In this document: positions 1 to 6,469 of the stretch, piece after piece | How positions within the stretch are numbered: position 1 is the stretch's first letter | How the letters are laid out: each line of letters opens with the position of its first letter | Assembly: GCA_017458545.1 (NCBI GenBank) | Contig: JAFTBA010000099.1 | Location: 1-9,533, forward strand | DNA from: Synergistaceae bacterium | GTDB lineage: Bacteria > Synergistota > Synergistia > Synergistales > Aminobacteriaceae | Direction: 5' to 3' | DNA: 9,533 nt | Notes under the pieces: generated by a model | The model's database searches: none | What the model saw: only the letters and a program-made list of their open reading frames with translations | Told to the model about the DNA's origin: nothing | Translations under genes and position numbers: made by a program

Positions 1-37
1 ATATAAAAAAATCCCCCCGACTCACATCGAGGGGATT
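1..37 (-). terminator. Rho-independent terminator ending the ATPase operon
   Basis: On the minus strand an 11-bp stem (arms 27-37 and 10-20, AATCCCCTCGA paired with TCGGGGGGATT, one T-G wobble) closes a 6-nt loop at 21-26. It is followed directly by a run of T residues (positions 10 down to 5, then ATAT). The stem begins about 9 nt after the atpD stop codon, the classic geometry for intrinsic termination of the nine-gene transcript. The window ends here, so what lies beyond is unseen. Confidence 0.93.
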
Positions 38-46
38 CCGTTATTC

Positions 47-667
47 TTACGCCGAAACGATTTCCTTAATCTTCATCAGTCGGCTTAATGTCGAGCGTTC
101 CTGCTCATCAAGTTTCATGCTGATATACCTTATTGTCTCGGCCAAATTCGGAATCATCACGTACTCAAGAGCATTAACCCTTCTTCTCGTGCGTTCAATC
201 TCTCCTGCCATAAGCCTTATGGCTTTCTCCTCAGCAGCTAGGTGTAACAGTTTCACGATAATTCCGCTGAACTGTTCGAGAGCAGCATCAAGCAGCAACG
301 GTACATTCACAAACCCGTAATTCACGGGGTTACCCTCCTGCTTAACGTCATACTCAGGCACCATTACGCTCATCACGTTATGCCACTGTACCGAAAGCGT
401 TGACTTCGCGCCCGGGAAAATTAACGCCTGCTCCAAAATCTCCGGTGTCGTCTGCGCCCTCGAAAGCACAAACGTCCCGTAGCATTCTGCAAGTTCCTTC
501 TCAACAGACTCACGCAGTTCCTTGCCTGCCTTAGCCTTCTCAAGGAACGCTTTAATCAATGCGTCCTGCTTATCCTTCAGGAGCTTATGACCGCGTTTCG
601 CAACCGCAAGCCTCTTCTTGAGCCTCGACAGTTCCATTCGGTTAGGGTTGACGTTGATTCGTGCCAT
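47..667 (-). CDS. atpD: V/A-type ATP synthase subunit D (central rotor shaft)
   Basis: Subunit D (NtpD) is the long antiparallel coiled-coil axle that turns inside the A3B3 head and, with F, passes torque to C and the K ring. The 206-residue product has the family's N-terminal signature: NPNRMELSRLKKRLAVAKRG near residues 8-27, then HKLLKDKQDAL. The helical middle and the charged C-terminal helix (around MKLDEQERSTLSRLMKIKE) form the second strand of the coiled coil. Length is normal for the family. The frame also offers a TTG two codons earlier (673), but AAGGAAGGTGA at 674-684 is 6 nt from the ATG at 667 and would abut the TTG, so the ATG is chosen. The gene lies 16 nt after atpB, is last in the operon and ends just before the terminator. 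Confidence 0.97.
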   Translation of the reverse strand: MARINVNPNRMELSRLKKRLAVAKRGHKLLKDKQDALIKAFLEKAKAGKELRESVEKELAECYGTFVLSRAQTTPEILEQALIFPGAKSTLSVQWHNVMSVMVPEYDVKQEGNPVNYGFVNVPLLLDAALEQFSGIIVKLLHLAAEEKAIRLMAGEIERTRRRVNALEYVMIPNLAETIRYISMKLDEQERSTLSRLMKIKEIVSA

Positions 668-673
668 CGTCAA

Positions 674-684
674 TCACCTTCCTT
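674..684 (-). promoter_or_regulatory. Ribosome binding site deciding the atpD start
   Basis: The minus strand reads AAGGAAGGTGA, 6 nt before the ATG at 667. It touches the first base read from the window's atpB stop codon (684-686), so ribosomes ending atpB would be placed on the atpD site. The TTG at 673 lies directly beside the site and is too close to be used. Confidence 0.75.
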
Positions 685-2090
685 TACGCTTCGCCCTTCT
701 CAGCCTTTGCCTTGAGCAGCGGGTTCAAATACTTCTCGATGTAAGCGTCTCTGATTCTCTTGAGTTCCTTCACAGGTATCATCGTCAGCAAATCCCAGCC
801 CAGTTCGAGAGTCTCTTTAATCGTTCTGTTCTCGTACTCGCCCTGTCTGACATACTTATCCTCGAATACCGTTGAGAATTTAGCGAACGCTTTATCCTCG
901 TCTGACAGCGCACCTTCACCCAGAATTACCGCAAGTTCTTTAGCCTCTTTGCCTCTGGCGTAAGCCGCAAACAACTGGTTCATCAGGTCGGCATGATCCT
1001 CGCGTGTCTTATCGCGTCCTATACCCTTATCTTTCAGTCTCGAAAGCGACGGCATAACATCAACAGGAGGATAGATACCCTGTCTGTGTAAACTTCTGCT
1101 GAGGATAATCTGTCCCTCAGTGATGTACCCGGTAAGGTCGGGAATAGGGTGTGTCTTGTCGTCTTCAGGCATAGTGAGAATAGGTATCTGAGTTATCGAG
1201 CCTGATTTGCCCTTGAGACGGCCTGCACGCTCGTACATAGTGGCAAGGTCGGTATACAGGTAACCGGGATAGCCTCTTCTGCCGGGAACTTCCTTGCGTG
1301 CCGCTGAAATTTCGCGCAATGCCTCGCAGTAGTTCGTGAGGTCAGTGAGTATTACGACAACGTGCATGTTGCACTCGAACGCTAAATACTCTGCGGCAGT
1401 GAGTGCGATTCTGGGAGTCGATATACGTTCAATCGCAGGGTCGTCAGCAAGGTTGATGTATAACACTGTGCGCTGTAAAGCTCCTGTTCTCCTGAAGTCC
1501 TCCATGAAGAATGAGGCTTCCTCGAACGTTATGCCCATTGCCGCGAAAACAACAGCGAAATCCTCATGGCCGCTTATGACCGTAGCCTGACGGGCGATCT
1601 GAGCAGCCATTCTGTTGTGTGGAAGTCCTGACGCTGAGAATATAGGGAGCTTCTGACCTCTGACCATAGGGTTGAGTCCGTCAATCGTTGAAATACCCGT
1701 CTGAATGAACTCAGAAGGGTAGTCGCGTGAAAACGGGTTCATAGGCATACCGTTAATGTCGAGATTCTGTTCGGGGATTAACGGCGCGCCTCCGTCAATG
1801 GGTTCGCCTCTGCCGTTGAAAACTCTTCCTAACATGTCTTTTGAGACGGGAAGCGTTAAGACTCTTCCGAGAAATCTTACTTTCGAGTCCTCGTTCTCAA
1901 TTCCCGTTGTGCCCTCGAAGACCTGTACCAATGCCCTGTCGCTCTCAATCTCAAGAACTCTGCCCCTTCTCTTGTCGCCGTTTGCGAGAGTTATTTCGAC
2001 AAGTTCATCGTACATAACGTCCTGAGTCTTTTCGACCATCATAAGAGGGCCTGAAATGCTTGATATAGTTCTGTACTCTCTAGGCAGCAT
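684..2090 (-). CDS. atpB: V/A-type ATP synthase subunit B (non-catalytic nucleotide-site subunit)
   Basis: Subunit B (NtpB) alternates with A in the A3B3 hexamer and completes the catalytic interfaces without a working P-loop. From the ATG at 2090 the protein is 468 residues, normal length. An N-terminal beta-barrel (about 1-75) precedes the RecA-like domain. In place of Walker A it has the SASGLPHN motif near 152-159, typical of B subunits. Also visible are VVVILTDLTNYCEALRE near 244-260 and the arginine finger R351 in PSLSRLKDKGIG, which reaches into the neighbouring A subunit's site. A GTG three codons upstream (2099) is in frame, but it lies inside the Shine-Dalgarno sequence GGAGGTGAT; the ATG at 2090 has proper spacing. 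The gene overlaps the end of atpA by 11 nt, suggesting coupled translation of two equimolar subunits. Confidence 0.98.
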   Translation of the reverse strand: MLPREYRTISSISGPLMMVEKTQDVMYDELVEITLANGDKRRGRVLEIESDRALVQVFEGTTGIENEDSKVRFLGRVLTLPVSKDMLGRVFNGRGEPIDGGAPLIPEQNLDINGMPMNPFSRDYPSEFIQTGISTIDGLNPMVRGQKLPIFSASGLPHNRMAAQIARQATVISGHEDFAVVFAAMGITFEEASFFMEDFRRTGALQRTVLYINLADDPAIERISTPRIALTAAEYLAFECNMHVVVILTDLTNYCEALREISAARKEVPGRRGYPGYLYTDLATMYERAGRLKGKSGSITQIPILTMPEDDKTHPIPDLTGYITEGQIILSRSLHRQGIYPPVDVMPSLSRLKDKGIGRDKTREDHADLMNQLFAAYARGKEAKELAVILGEGALSDEDKAFAKFSTVFEDKYVRQGEYENRTIKETLELGWDLLTMIPVKELKRIRDAYIEKYLNPLLKAKAEKGEA

Positions 2091-3873
2091 TTGTATCACC
2101 TCCGACAGGGATTATTCCGTTAATCTGCTCTTTGATGGTGTCATCGAGCTTGTCAATCTGTGCAATATCTTTTTCCTCAAGGTAACGCATTCTTGCAATC
2201 TGTTCGCGGACAGGAAGGTTAAACAGTTTGTTCATGGGTGCGCCCTTATGGAGTGCATCGAGTCCTGCATGATGGAAAGCAACAATAGTCTTTAACATTT
2301 TGAACTGCTTTTCCATTGAGGCATATGTGTCAACCTCATGAAACGCATTCTGATGTAAGAAGTCTTCACGTAACGACTTAGCTGTCTCCATTACCATGCG
2401 CTCATCGCGCGATAATGCGTCAATTCCTACGAGCCTTACAATTTCGTTGAGCTGTGATTCCTGCTCTAAGAGTCCCATTGCCTCAGTGCGTAAACCGCTC
2501 CACTGGTCATCAAATTTCTCGTCCCAATAAGGGTCTAATCTCTCAGTATAGAGTGAATAGCTGTTGAGCCAGTTGATAGCGGGGAAATGCCTCTGATACG
2601 CCAAATTAGCGTCGAGTCCCCAGAATACTTTAGTGACTCTGAGAGTGTTCTGGGTAACGGGTTCCGAAAGGTCTCCGCCGGGAGGTGAGACGGCTCCGAT
2701 GACGGTGATTGAACCTTCGCGGCCGTCCTTGCCGTTTACGATGCAGCGTCCTGCTCTCTCGTAGAATGACGCGAGACGTGTACCCAAGTAAGCAGGGTAA
2801 CCTTCTTCGCCGGGCATTTCCTCGAGTCGTCCTGACATTTCGCGGAGAGCCTCAGCCCAGCGGCTTGTCGAGTCGGCCATGAGTGCGACCGAGTAGCCCA
2901 TATCCCTGTAGTACTCGGCGAGGGTAATCGCCGTGTAAACGCTTGCTTCACGGGCAGCGACGGGCATGTTTGACGTGTTAGCGATGAGGGTAGTACGTTT
3001 CATCAGGGGCTGGCCTGTCTGAGGGTCATCGAGTTCGGGGAACTCAAGAAGAACGTCAGTCATCTCGTTACCGCGTTCACCGCAGCCTACGTAAACAACT
3101 ATCTGAGCCTGCGCCCATTTAGCGAACTGGTGCTGAATAACTGTTTTGCCCGAACCGAAAGGACCGGGTACGCAAGCAGTTCCTCCGAGTGCTACAGGGA
3201 AGAACGCGTCAACAACTCTCTGGCCTGTCGTCATGGGGACGTTGGGAGCGAGTCTTGTTTTGACGGGTCTGGGTTTACGGACGGGCCAACGCTGGAGCAT
3301 TTTGACCTCATGCTTCGTCCCGTTGTCGTCAATTACAGCGATAACATCTTCAACAGTATGTTCGCCCTTCTCGATTTTCTCAACCTTTCCCTTGATACCG
3401 AAAGGAACCATGATTCTGTGTTCAACAACAACAGTCTCCTGAACAGTTCCGAGAATATCACCTGCTATAACTTCCTCGCCGACTTTAACTTTGGGCGTGA
3501 AATCCCACTTTTTATTACGGTCAAGTGCGGGGACGCTGATACCTCTTGAAATATAGGGACTCTTAGCGGCTTTCTCGATAAGCTCAAGGGGTCTCTGTAT
3601 TCCGTCGTAGAACTGCTCAATAATTCCCGGCCCTAATTCGACGCTCAAAGGTTCTCCCATTGAAACAACGGGTTCACCGGGCTTCAATCCTGAAGTCTCT
3701 TCGTAGACCTGAATTGATGCCTTGTCGCCGTTTACCTCAAGTATTTCGCCGACGAGTCCGAGTTCGCCGATATGCACAACGTCCTGCATACTTGCGCCCT
3801 CCATACCGCCAGCGACTACAAGAGAGCCGGAGATTCTCTCTATTACACCTTTAACTTCTTTTTTATCAGGCAT
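2080..3873 (-). CDS. atpA: V/A-type ATP synthase subunit A (catalytic)
   Basis: Subunit A (NtpA) carries the catalytic ATP sites of the A3B3 head. The 597-residue product is full length (E. hirae NtpA is about 593). In order: an N-terminal beta-barrel (about 1-75); the A-specific 'bulge' insertion (about 115-190, including WDFTPKVKVGEEV); Walker A GPFGSGKT at 237-244 with K243; the catalytic glutamate E266 in GCGERGNE; Walker B VALMADS ending at D334-S335, followed by TSRWAEALRE; then the helical C-terminal domain. The ATG at 3873 is preceded by AGGAGAG (3881-3887) with 7-nt spacing. It lies 42 nt downstream of atpF and overlaps atpB by 11 nt. All catalytic residues are present, so the enzyme should be active; whether it mainly makes or splits ATP cannot be read from this subunit. 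Confidence 0.99.
   Translation of the reverse strand: MPDKKEVKGVIERISGSLVVAGGMEGASMQDVVHIGELGLVGEILEVNGDKASIQVYEETSGLKPGEPVVSMGEPLSVELGPGIIEQFYDGIQRPLELIEKAAKSPYISRGISVPALDRNKKWDFTPKVKVGEEVIAGDILGTVQETVVVEHRIMVPFGIKGKVEKIEKGEHTVEDVIAVIDDNGTKHEVKMLQRWPVRKPRPVKTRLAPNVPMTTGQRVVDAFFPVALGGTACVPGPFGSGKTVIQHQFAKWAQAQIVVYVGCGERGNEMTDVLLEFPELDDPQTGQPLMKRTTLIANTSNMPVAAREASVYTAITLAEYYRDMGYSVALMADSTSRWAEALREMSGRLEEMPGEEGYPAYLGTRLASFYERAGRCIVNGKDGREGSITVIGAVSPPGGDLSEPVTQNTLRVTKVFWGLDANLAYQRHFPAINWLNSYSLYTERLDPYWDEKFDDQWSGLRTEAMGLLEQESQLNEIVRLVGIDALSRDERMVMETAKSLREDFLHQNAFHEVDTYASMEKQFKMLKTIVAFHHAGLDALHKGAPMNKLFNLPVREQIARMRYLEEKDIAQIDKLDDTIKEQINGIIPVGGDTNAA
2095..2103 (-). promoter_or_regulatory. Ribosome binding site of atpB inside the atpA 3' end
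   Basis: The minus strand reads GGAGGTGAT, 4 nt before the ATG at 2090 (8 nt from the GGAGG core). It encodes Gly-Gly-Asp near the atpA C-terminus, so those last codons carry two messages. The GTG at 2099 lies within the site, which rules it out as the start. Confidence 0.85.
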
Positions 3874-3915
3874 TTTTAATCTCTCCTGCCTCCGTTTTCT
3901 GTCTTCATCATCTTT

Positions 3916-4248
3916 TTACCGTTCTGCAAAAATATCCATACCTACGGCCTTTTCAACGCTGCCCCTGATTGAGGCAAGCCCTGCACCCGTAGCCCCTGAA
4001 GGGCCAGGAACGGGAAGGACGCTGGTATGATATTTATCGTTAATTTCCTCGACCTTAGCCGTGAACTCGACAAACAAATCTTCCTGTATGAACACTACCG
4101 CATAATCCTCGCGCGCTAACTGCTCAAGCGTTGACTCGAATGTTCCGCGTGTCTCGGGCGTAAGAATAACGCTCCTGACTCCCACTGCCTGAAACGGTAA
4201 GGCCATCTCATAACTTCCGATTGCTGCCATAGGCTTGTTATCTGCCAT
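3916..4248 (-). CDS. atpF: V/A-type ATP synthase subunit F (central stalk)
   Basis: Subunit F (called NtpG in E. hirae) binds D in the central stalk and modulates ATPase activity. The 110-residue product has the small alpha/beta fold of the family: an N-terminal strand MAAIGSYEMALPFQAVGV, a middle strand DYAVVFIQEDLF, and the conserved end GATGAGLASIRGSVEKAVG with MDIF. The longest frame starts at a TTG at 4269. The purine-rich site GGGAGGAGG (4259-4267) lies downstream of that TTG and 10 nt before the ATG at 4248, so the ATG is chosen and the protein begins MADNKPMAAIGSYE. With this start it overlaps atpC by 11 nt, the same overlap length as atpA/atpB. Confidence 0.96.
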   Translation of the reverse strand: MADNKPMAAIGSYEMALPFQAVGVRSVILTPETRGTFESTLEQLAREDYAVVFIQEDLFVEFTAKVEEINDKYHTSVLPVPGPSGATGAGLASIRGSVEKAVGMDIFAER

Positions 4249-5239
4249 TGCTGAGAAGCCTCCTCCCAAATTCGCGGTCTAATCCTCCTGCCACACACAC
4301 AAGTGCTACACGCATGTTGCGTGTTTCAGCTTCTTTCGTGAGCAGGTAAAGGAGGACATTAGCAGGTGCATCCATTGAGTATTTAGCGTTCTCAAGGACT
4401 TTGAGCAGGTATTCATCGAGCGATTTGGACACATCGGTTAATGCCGTTTTGATGTTGCCCGAATCCTGTAACGCTCCGAGTACTGCGCCGATGTCGGTGT
4501 GCGACAAAAGCCTTCCCCAAGTTTCCTGCGGTTCGGAGAGCAGCTTGGCCATGTCATCAGGTCTTATCGTTCCGCCCTCGTGGAAGAACGGAAGAGCTTT
4601 AGCGCTCTCATACTTAATTCTTGCGAGCCTGACAGCACTGCGTAAGTTCTCAGCGTCAATCCGCGACTTAACCCAGTGAATGACATCGGGCATTTTGAGA
4701 CCCTCAGCAACATCGAGCATTGCCCTGAACATCTGATGGTCAATCATCAGTTCAACGGCCTGTGCGCTTTTCGTAGCGTCCCACAACTGCCAGCACTGCG
4801 GGATTAAGTCGGTCAGTCCGTAAGGCAGATAGCCGTACTCTTCTGTCTCAATAGCATTCTTGAGCTCTTCGGGGTTAATCGTACCCAAATCAGAGAGCAG
4901 ATCGTAGCGTCTTCCTTCGAGTTCACCGCCCCTGACTTTGAACAGCCCTTTGAGGAGGACTTTTACGTTGTGGAAGTCGTAGGGCAGCCTGAAGATGTCG
5001 ATAAGCCCTTTGTCGGGAACGAATGTCTCAAGTTCCTGAAACGTTGCGAGCATCTCGGAGTCTATTGCCTTGTCGAAACTGCTGCCGTTCTGCGAAATCC
5101 ACTGCGAATAGCCTGTCTCGCCCAATGCCCTTAATGCCTCGTCAATACCTGCGCTGTCCATAAGGCGCGAGAAAAATGCCGTGTCCAGTATGTGATTTTC
5201 CATACCGCGCAGACGCGATACGGTGTATACATAACTCAC
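4238..5239 (-). CDS. atpC: V/A-type ATP synthase subunit C (rotor socket, AC39/d family)
   Basis: Subunit C (NtpC, homologous to eukaryotic subunit d) is the funnel-shaped, mostly helical socket between the D-F shaft and the K ring. The 333-residue product has family features: N-terminal YVYTVSRLRGMENHIL, the segment PYDFHNVKVLLKGLF near one third of the chain, a matching later segment SAVRLARIKYE, and the C-terminal NMRVALVCVAGGLDREFGRRLL. It has no membrane segments and no nucleotide motifs, as expected. The longest frame begins at a GTG at 5248, but that codon is the tail of the Shine-Dalgarno sequence AAGGAGGTG. The GTG three codons later, at 5239, has correct 6-nt spacing, giving the N-terminus MSYVYTVSRLRG. 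It is the only gene of the operon read as starting with GTG. Confidence 0.95.
   Translation of the reverse strand: MSYVYTVSRLRGMENHILDTAFFSRLMDSAGIDEALRALGETGYSQWISQNGSSFDKAIDSEMLATFQELETFVPDKGLIDIFRLPYDFHNVKVLLKGLFKVRGGELEGRRYDLLSDLGTINPEELKNAIETEEYGYLPYGLTDLIPQCWQLWDATKSAQAVELMIDHQMFRAMLDVAEGLKMPDVIHWVKSRIDAENLRSAVRLARIKYESAKALPFFHEGGTIRPDDMAKLLSEPQETWGRLLSHTDIGAVLGALQDSGNIKTALTDVSKSLDEYLLKVLENAKYSMDAPANVLLYLLTKEAETRNMRVALVCVAGGLDREFGRRLLSNGR
4259..4267 (-). promoter_or_regulatory. Ribosome binding site deciding the atpF start
   Basis: The minus strand reads GGGAGGAGG inside the last codons of atpC, 10 nt before the ATG at 4248. Because it lies after the TTG at 4269, that TTG cannot be the start it serves. 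Placement within atpC suggests translational coupling. Confidence 0.75.
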
Positions 5240-5245
5240 AGCCTG

Positions 5246-5254
5246 CACCTCCTT
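5246..5254 (-). promoter_or_regulatory. Ribosome binding site deciding the atpC start
   Basis: The minus strand reads AAGGAGGTG immediately after the atpE stop codon (5255-5257). The GTG at 5248 is part of this site; the GTG at 5239, 6 nt downstream, is at the proper distance and is taken as the start. Confidence 0.8.
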
Positions 5255-5836
5255 TTAAGCCGCGAACAGACGCTTTACGACTTCTGTCTCAATGTCTGCG
5301 CGCGCGTCGGCAATAAGCATATCCCACGAGCAGTTAGTATCAATCCTGTCATTTCTGAGAACGAATCCTCCCGAAATGGGAAGCCTCTCAGCTGAAAGCG
5401 TGAGCGTCGTGTTATGCGATGCGTTGTATCCGTCGAGCCAACGCTGATCCAAATGCTTCTCGTTTTTGCCGACGAAGACAACCTCTTTGCCCGTAACGAC
5501 AGCCTGAGCGAGCAGCTTATCGGCGAATTTTACGTACTTGTCGGGAGCCATAGCGGTCATCTGCTTGAGTGCCTCAGCGAAAGCCTCACCCATTAACTGC
5601 TGTTTGACCCCTAAGTCAATACGTTTAGCGTCAAGCTCTGCTACAATCTCGCGCCTTCTGAGGACTTCAGGCTCTTCACGGCCCAAGCGTGCGGCGTAAG
5701 CGTCCTGAACCTCTTTGATTTCGGCGTTGACTTTGCGGCTTATCTCGCGGACTTTCGCGTCATTCTCTGCCTCAAGTGCTTTTATCTGTGCCTGTGATTC
5801 GGCTTTAATTTTTGCTTTTATGTCAGCAAGTGCCAT
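5255..5836 (-). CDS. atpE: V/A-type ATP synthase subunit E (peripheral stalk)
   Basis: Subunit E (NtpE) pairs with subunit G/H to make the peripheral stalks that hold the A3B3 head still against subunit I. The 193-residue product is typical in length. Residues about 1-85 are charged and Ala/Lys/Glu-rich with heptad character (DIKAKIKAESQAQIKALEAE, then RREIVAELDAKRIDLGVKQQ), forming the coiled coil with H. The C-terminal part (about 90-193) is the globular domain that contacts the top of the head. ATG at 5836 is preceded by CAGGTG with 7-nt spacing. The gene is 18 nt after atpK and 15 nt before atpC. Sequence conservation in this family is low, so the call rests on length, coiled coil and operon position together. 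Confidence 0.93.
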   Translation of the reverse strand: MALADIKAKIKAESQAQIKALEAENDAKVREISRKVNAEIKEVQDAYAARLGREEPEVLRRREIVAELDAKRIDLGVKQQLMGEAFAEALKQMTAMAPDKYVKFADKLLAQAVVTGKEVVFVGKNEKHLDQRWLDGYNASHNTTLTLSAERLPISGGFVLRNDRIDTNCSWDMLIADARADIETEVVKRLFAA

Positions 5837-5854
5837 TCTTCAACACCTGCCCGA

Positions 5855-6337
5855 TTAGCCTACCTGAACTCCCATGAGCATTAATATACTCGTAAGAAGT
5901 GCAAGAACTGCATACGTTTCGACCATTGCGGGGAGGATTATGGCTTTGCCCATAGCTTCAGGTTTTTTGCCGATCATCTGAATCGAAGCCGCTGAGGTTT
6001 TGCCCTGCCATATAGCCGAATACCAGCCTACTACCGCGATGGGAAGGCATGAAGCGAGAATCTGAAGACCCTGATTCCAGTTGAGGGCTACCGCACCTGC
6101 TCCGCCGAGTAATCCGAGCTTATTGAGGACGAAGAAAGCGATTAACAGACCGTAGATTCCCTGAGTTCCGGGAAGTGCCTGAAGGATTAAGCATGAGCCG
6201 AATTTGTTGGGGTCTTCGGTCATAACGCCTGCTGCTGCGCCTCCGGCGATACCGATTCCTATTGCCGAGCCGATTCCTGCGAGAGCTGCTGCAAGTGCCG
6301 CCCCGAACAGTGCGAGTGAAAGTCCCAGATATTCCAT
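5855..6337 (-). CDS. atpK: V/A-type ATP synthase subunit K (ion-carrying ring, Na+-type)
   Basis: Subunit K (NtpK, proteolipid c) forms the membrane rotor ring that carries ions past subunit I. The 160-residue product has four hydrophobic helices, i.e. two fused hairpins as in E. hirae NtpK (156 residues), with glycine-rich helices (GIGSAIGIGIAGGAAAG). The first hairpin has LPGTQGIY at 55-62 with glutamine (Q59) where a carboxylate would otherwise sit. The second has Q111 in WQGK and the essential E140 in MVETY. These match the NtpK Na+ ligands L61, T64, Q65, Q110 and E139, plus Y68. So there is one ion site per four helices and it is predicted to bind Na+. The ATG at 6337 is the only usable start because a stop lies three codons upstream; its Shine-Dalgarno GAAAGGAA is 13 nt away, rather far. 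It follows the operon's largest spacer. Confidence 0.97.
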   Translation of the reverse strand: MEYLGLSLALFGAALAAALAGIGSAIGIGIAGGAAAGVMTEDPNKFGSCLILQALPGTQGIYGLLIAFFVLNKLGLLGGAGAVALNWNQGLQILASCLPIAVVGWYSAIWQGKTSAASIQMIGKKPEAMGKAIILPAMVETYAVLALLTSILMLMGVQVG

Positions 6338-6466
6338 GATGATTTACACGTTCCTTTCAGTTTTCAAGATAAATAAATATTTTGTTGCCTTAACTTTACA
6401 GGGATTTATTTACTACTTACTACCCTAAATCCTATACCCTAATCCCTGTACCCTATACCCTACACC
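6338..6466 (-). other. atpI-atpK spacer: G-rich repeat, hairpin arms and A/U-rich leader
   Basis: This 129-nt spacer is far longer than any other junction in the operon. On the mRNA it holds, in order, G-rich 7-nt repeats beginning at the atpI stop codon, a short segment able to pair back to one repeat unit, and an A/U-rich stretch (ATATTTATTTATCTTG) leading into the atpK ribosome site. I see no convincing promoter or T-tailed terminator. It probably affects atpK translation or mRNA stability, but that is inference. Confidence 0.6.
6397..6450 (-). repeat. Inverted repeat linking a repeat unit to the downstream spacer
   Basis: On the transcript strand TACAGGGATT (plus 6441-6450) and AATCCCTGTA (plus 6397-6406) are perfect 10-nt complements separated by 34 nt. 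The 5' arm lies inside the heptamer repeat and includes one G tract. No T run follows, so it is not a standard terminator. Confidence 0.7.
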
Positions 6467-6469
6467 CTA
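6421..6469 (-). repeat. Seven tandem 7-nt units, TAGGGTA on the mRNA strand
   Basis: Exactly 49 nt split into seven heptamers on the plus strand: TACCCTA, AATCCTA, TACCCTA, ATCCCTG, TACCCTA, TACCCTA, CACCCTA. Four are identical, one differs by one base, and the others by two and three. An eighth, decayed unit (CGCTCTG, 6470-6476) may lie in the last atpI codons. The transcript strand has six GGG tracts, five of them separated by 4-nt loops. The first mRNA unit supplies the atpI TAG stop codon (6467-6469). Confidence 0.92.

Noticed and set aside
3130..3549. Plus-strand open frame of 139 codons opposite atpA
   Set aside because: It lies entirely antisense to the strongly conserved catalytic subunit, has no ribosome site I can see and no recognisable domain. 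The composition is what a reverse-strand shadow of atpA codons gives.
4116..4298. Minus-strand 60-codon frame spanning the atpC/atpF junction
   Set aside because: It is out of frame with both genes, which are clearly real and overlap here, and the product resembles nothing known.
6338..6466. Internal promoter or terminator in the atpI-atpK spacer
   Set aside because: AT-rich hexamers such as TATTTA exist, but none pairs with a convincing -35 box at proper spacing. The hairpin arms lack a T tail, so I do not call either element.
6421..6469. Telomere-like repeat (period 7, similar to plant-type CCCTAAA)
   Set aside because: The array is short, degenerate, internal to a bacterial operon and not at a sequence end; resemblance to telomeres is taken as coincidence.
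6421..6469. CRISPR array
   Set aside because: Units are 7 nt and directly adjacent with no spacers; no cas gene is present.
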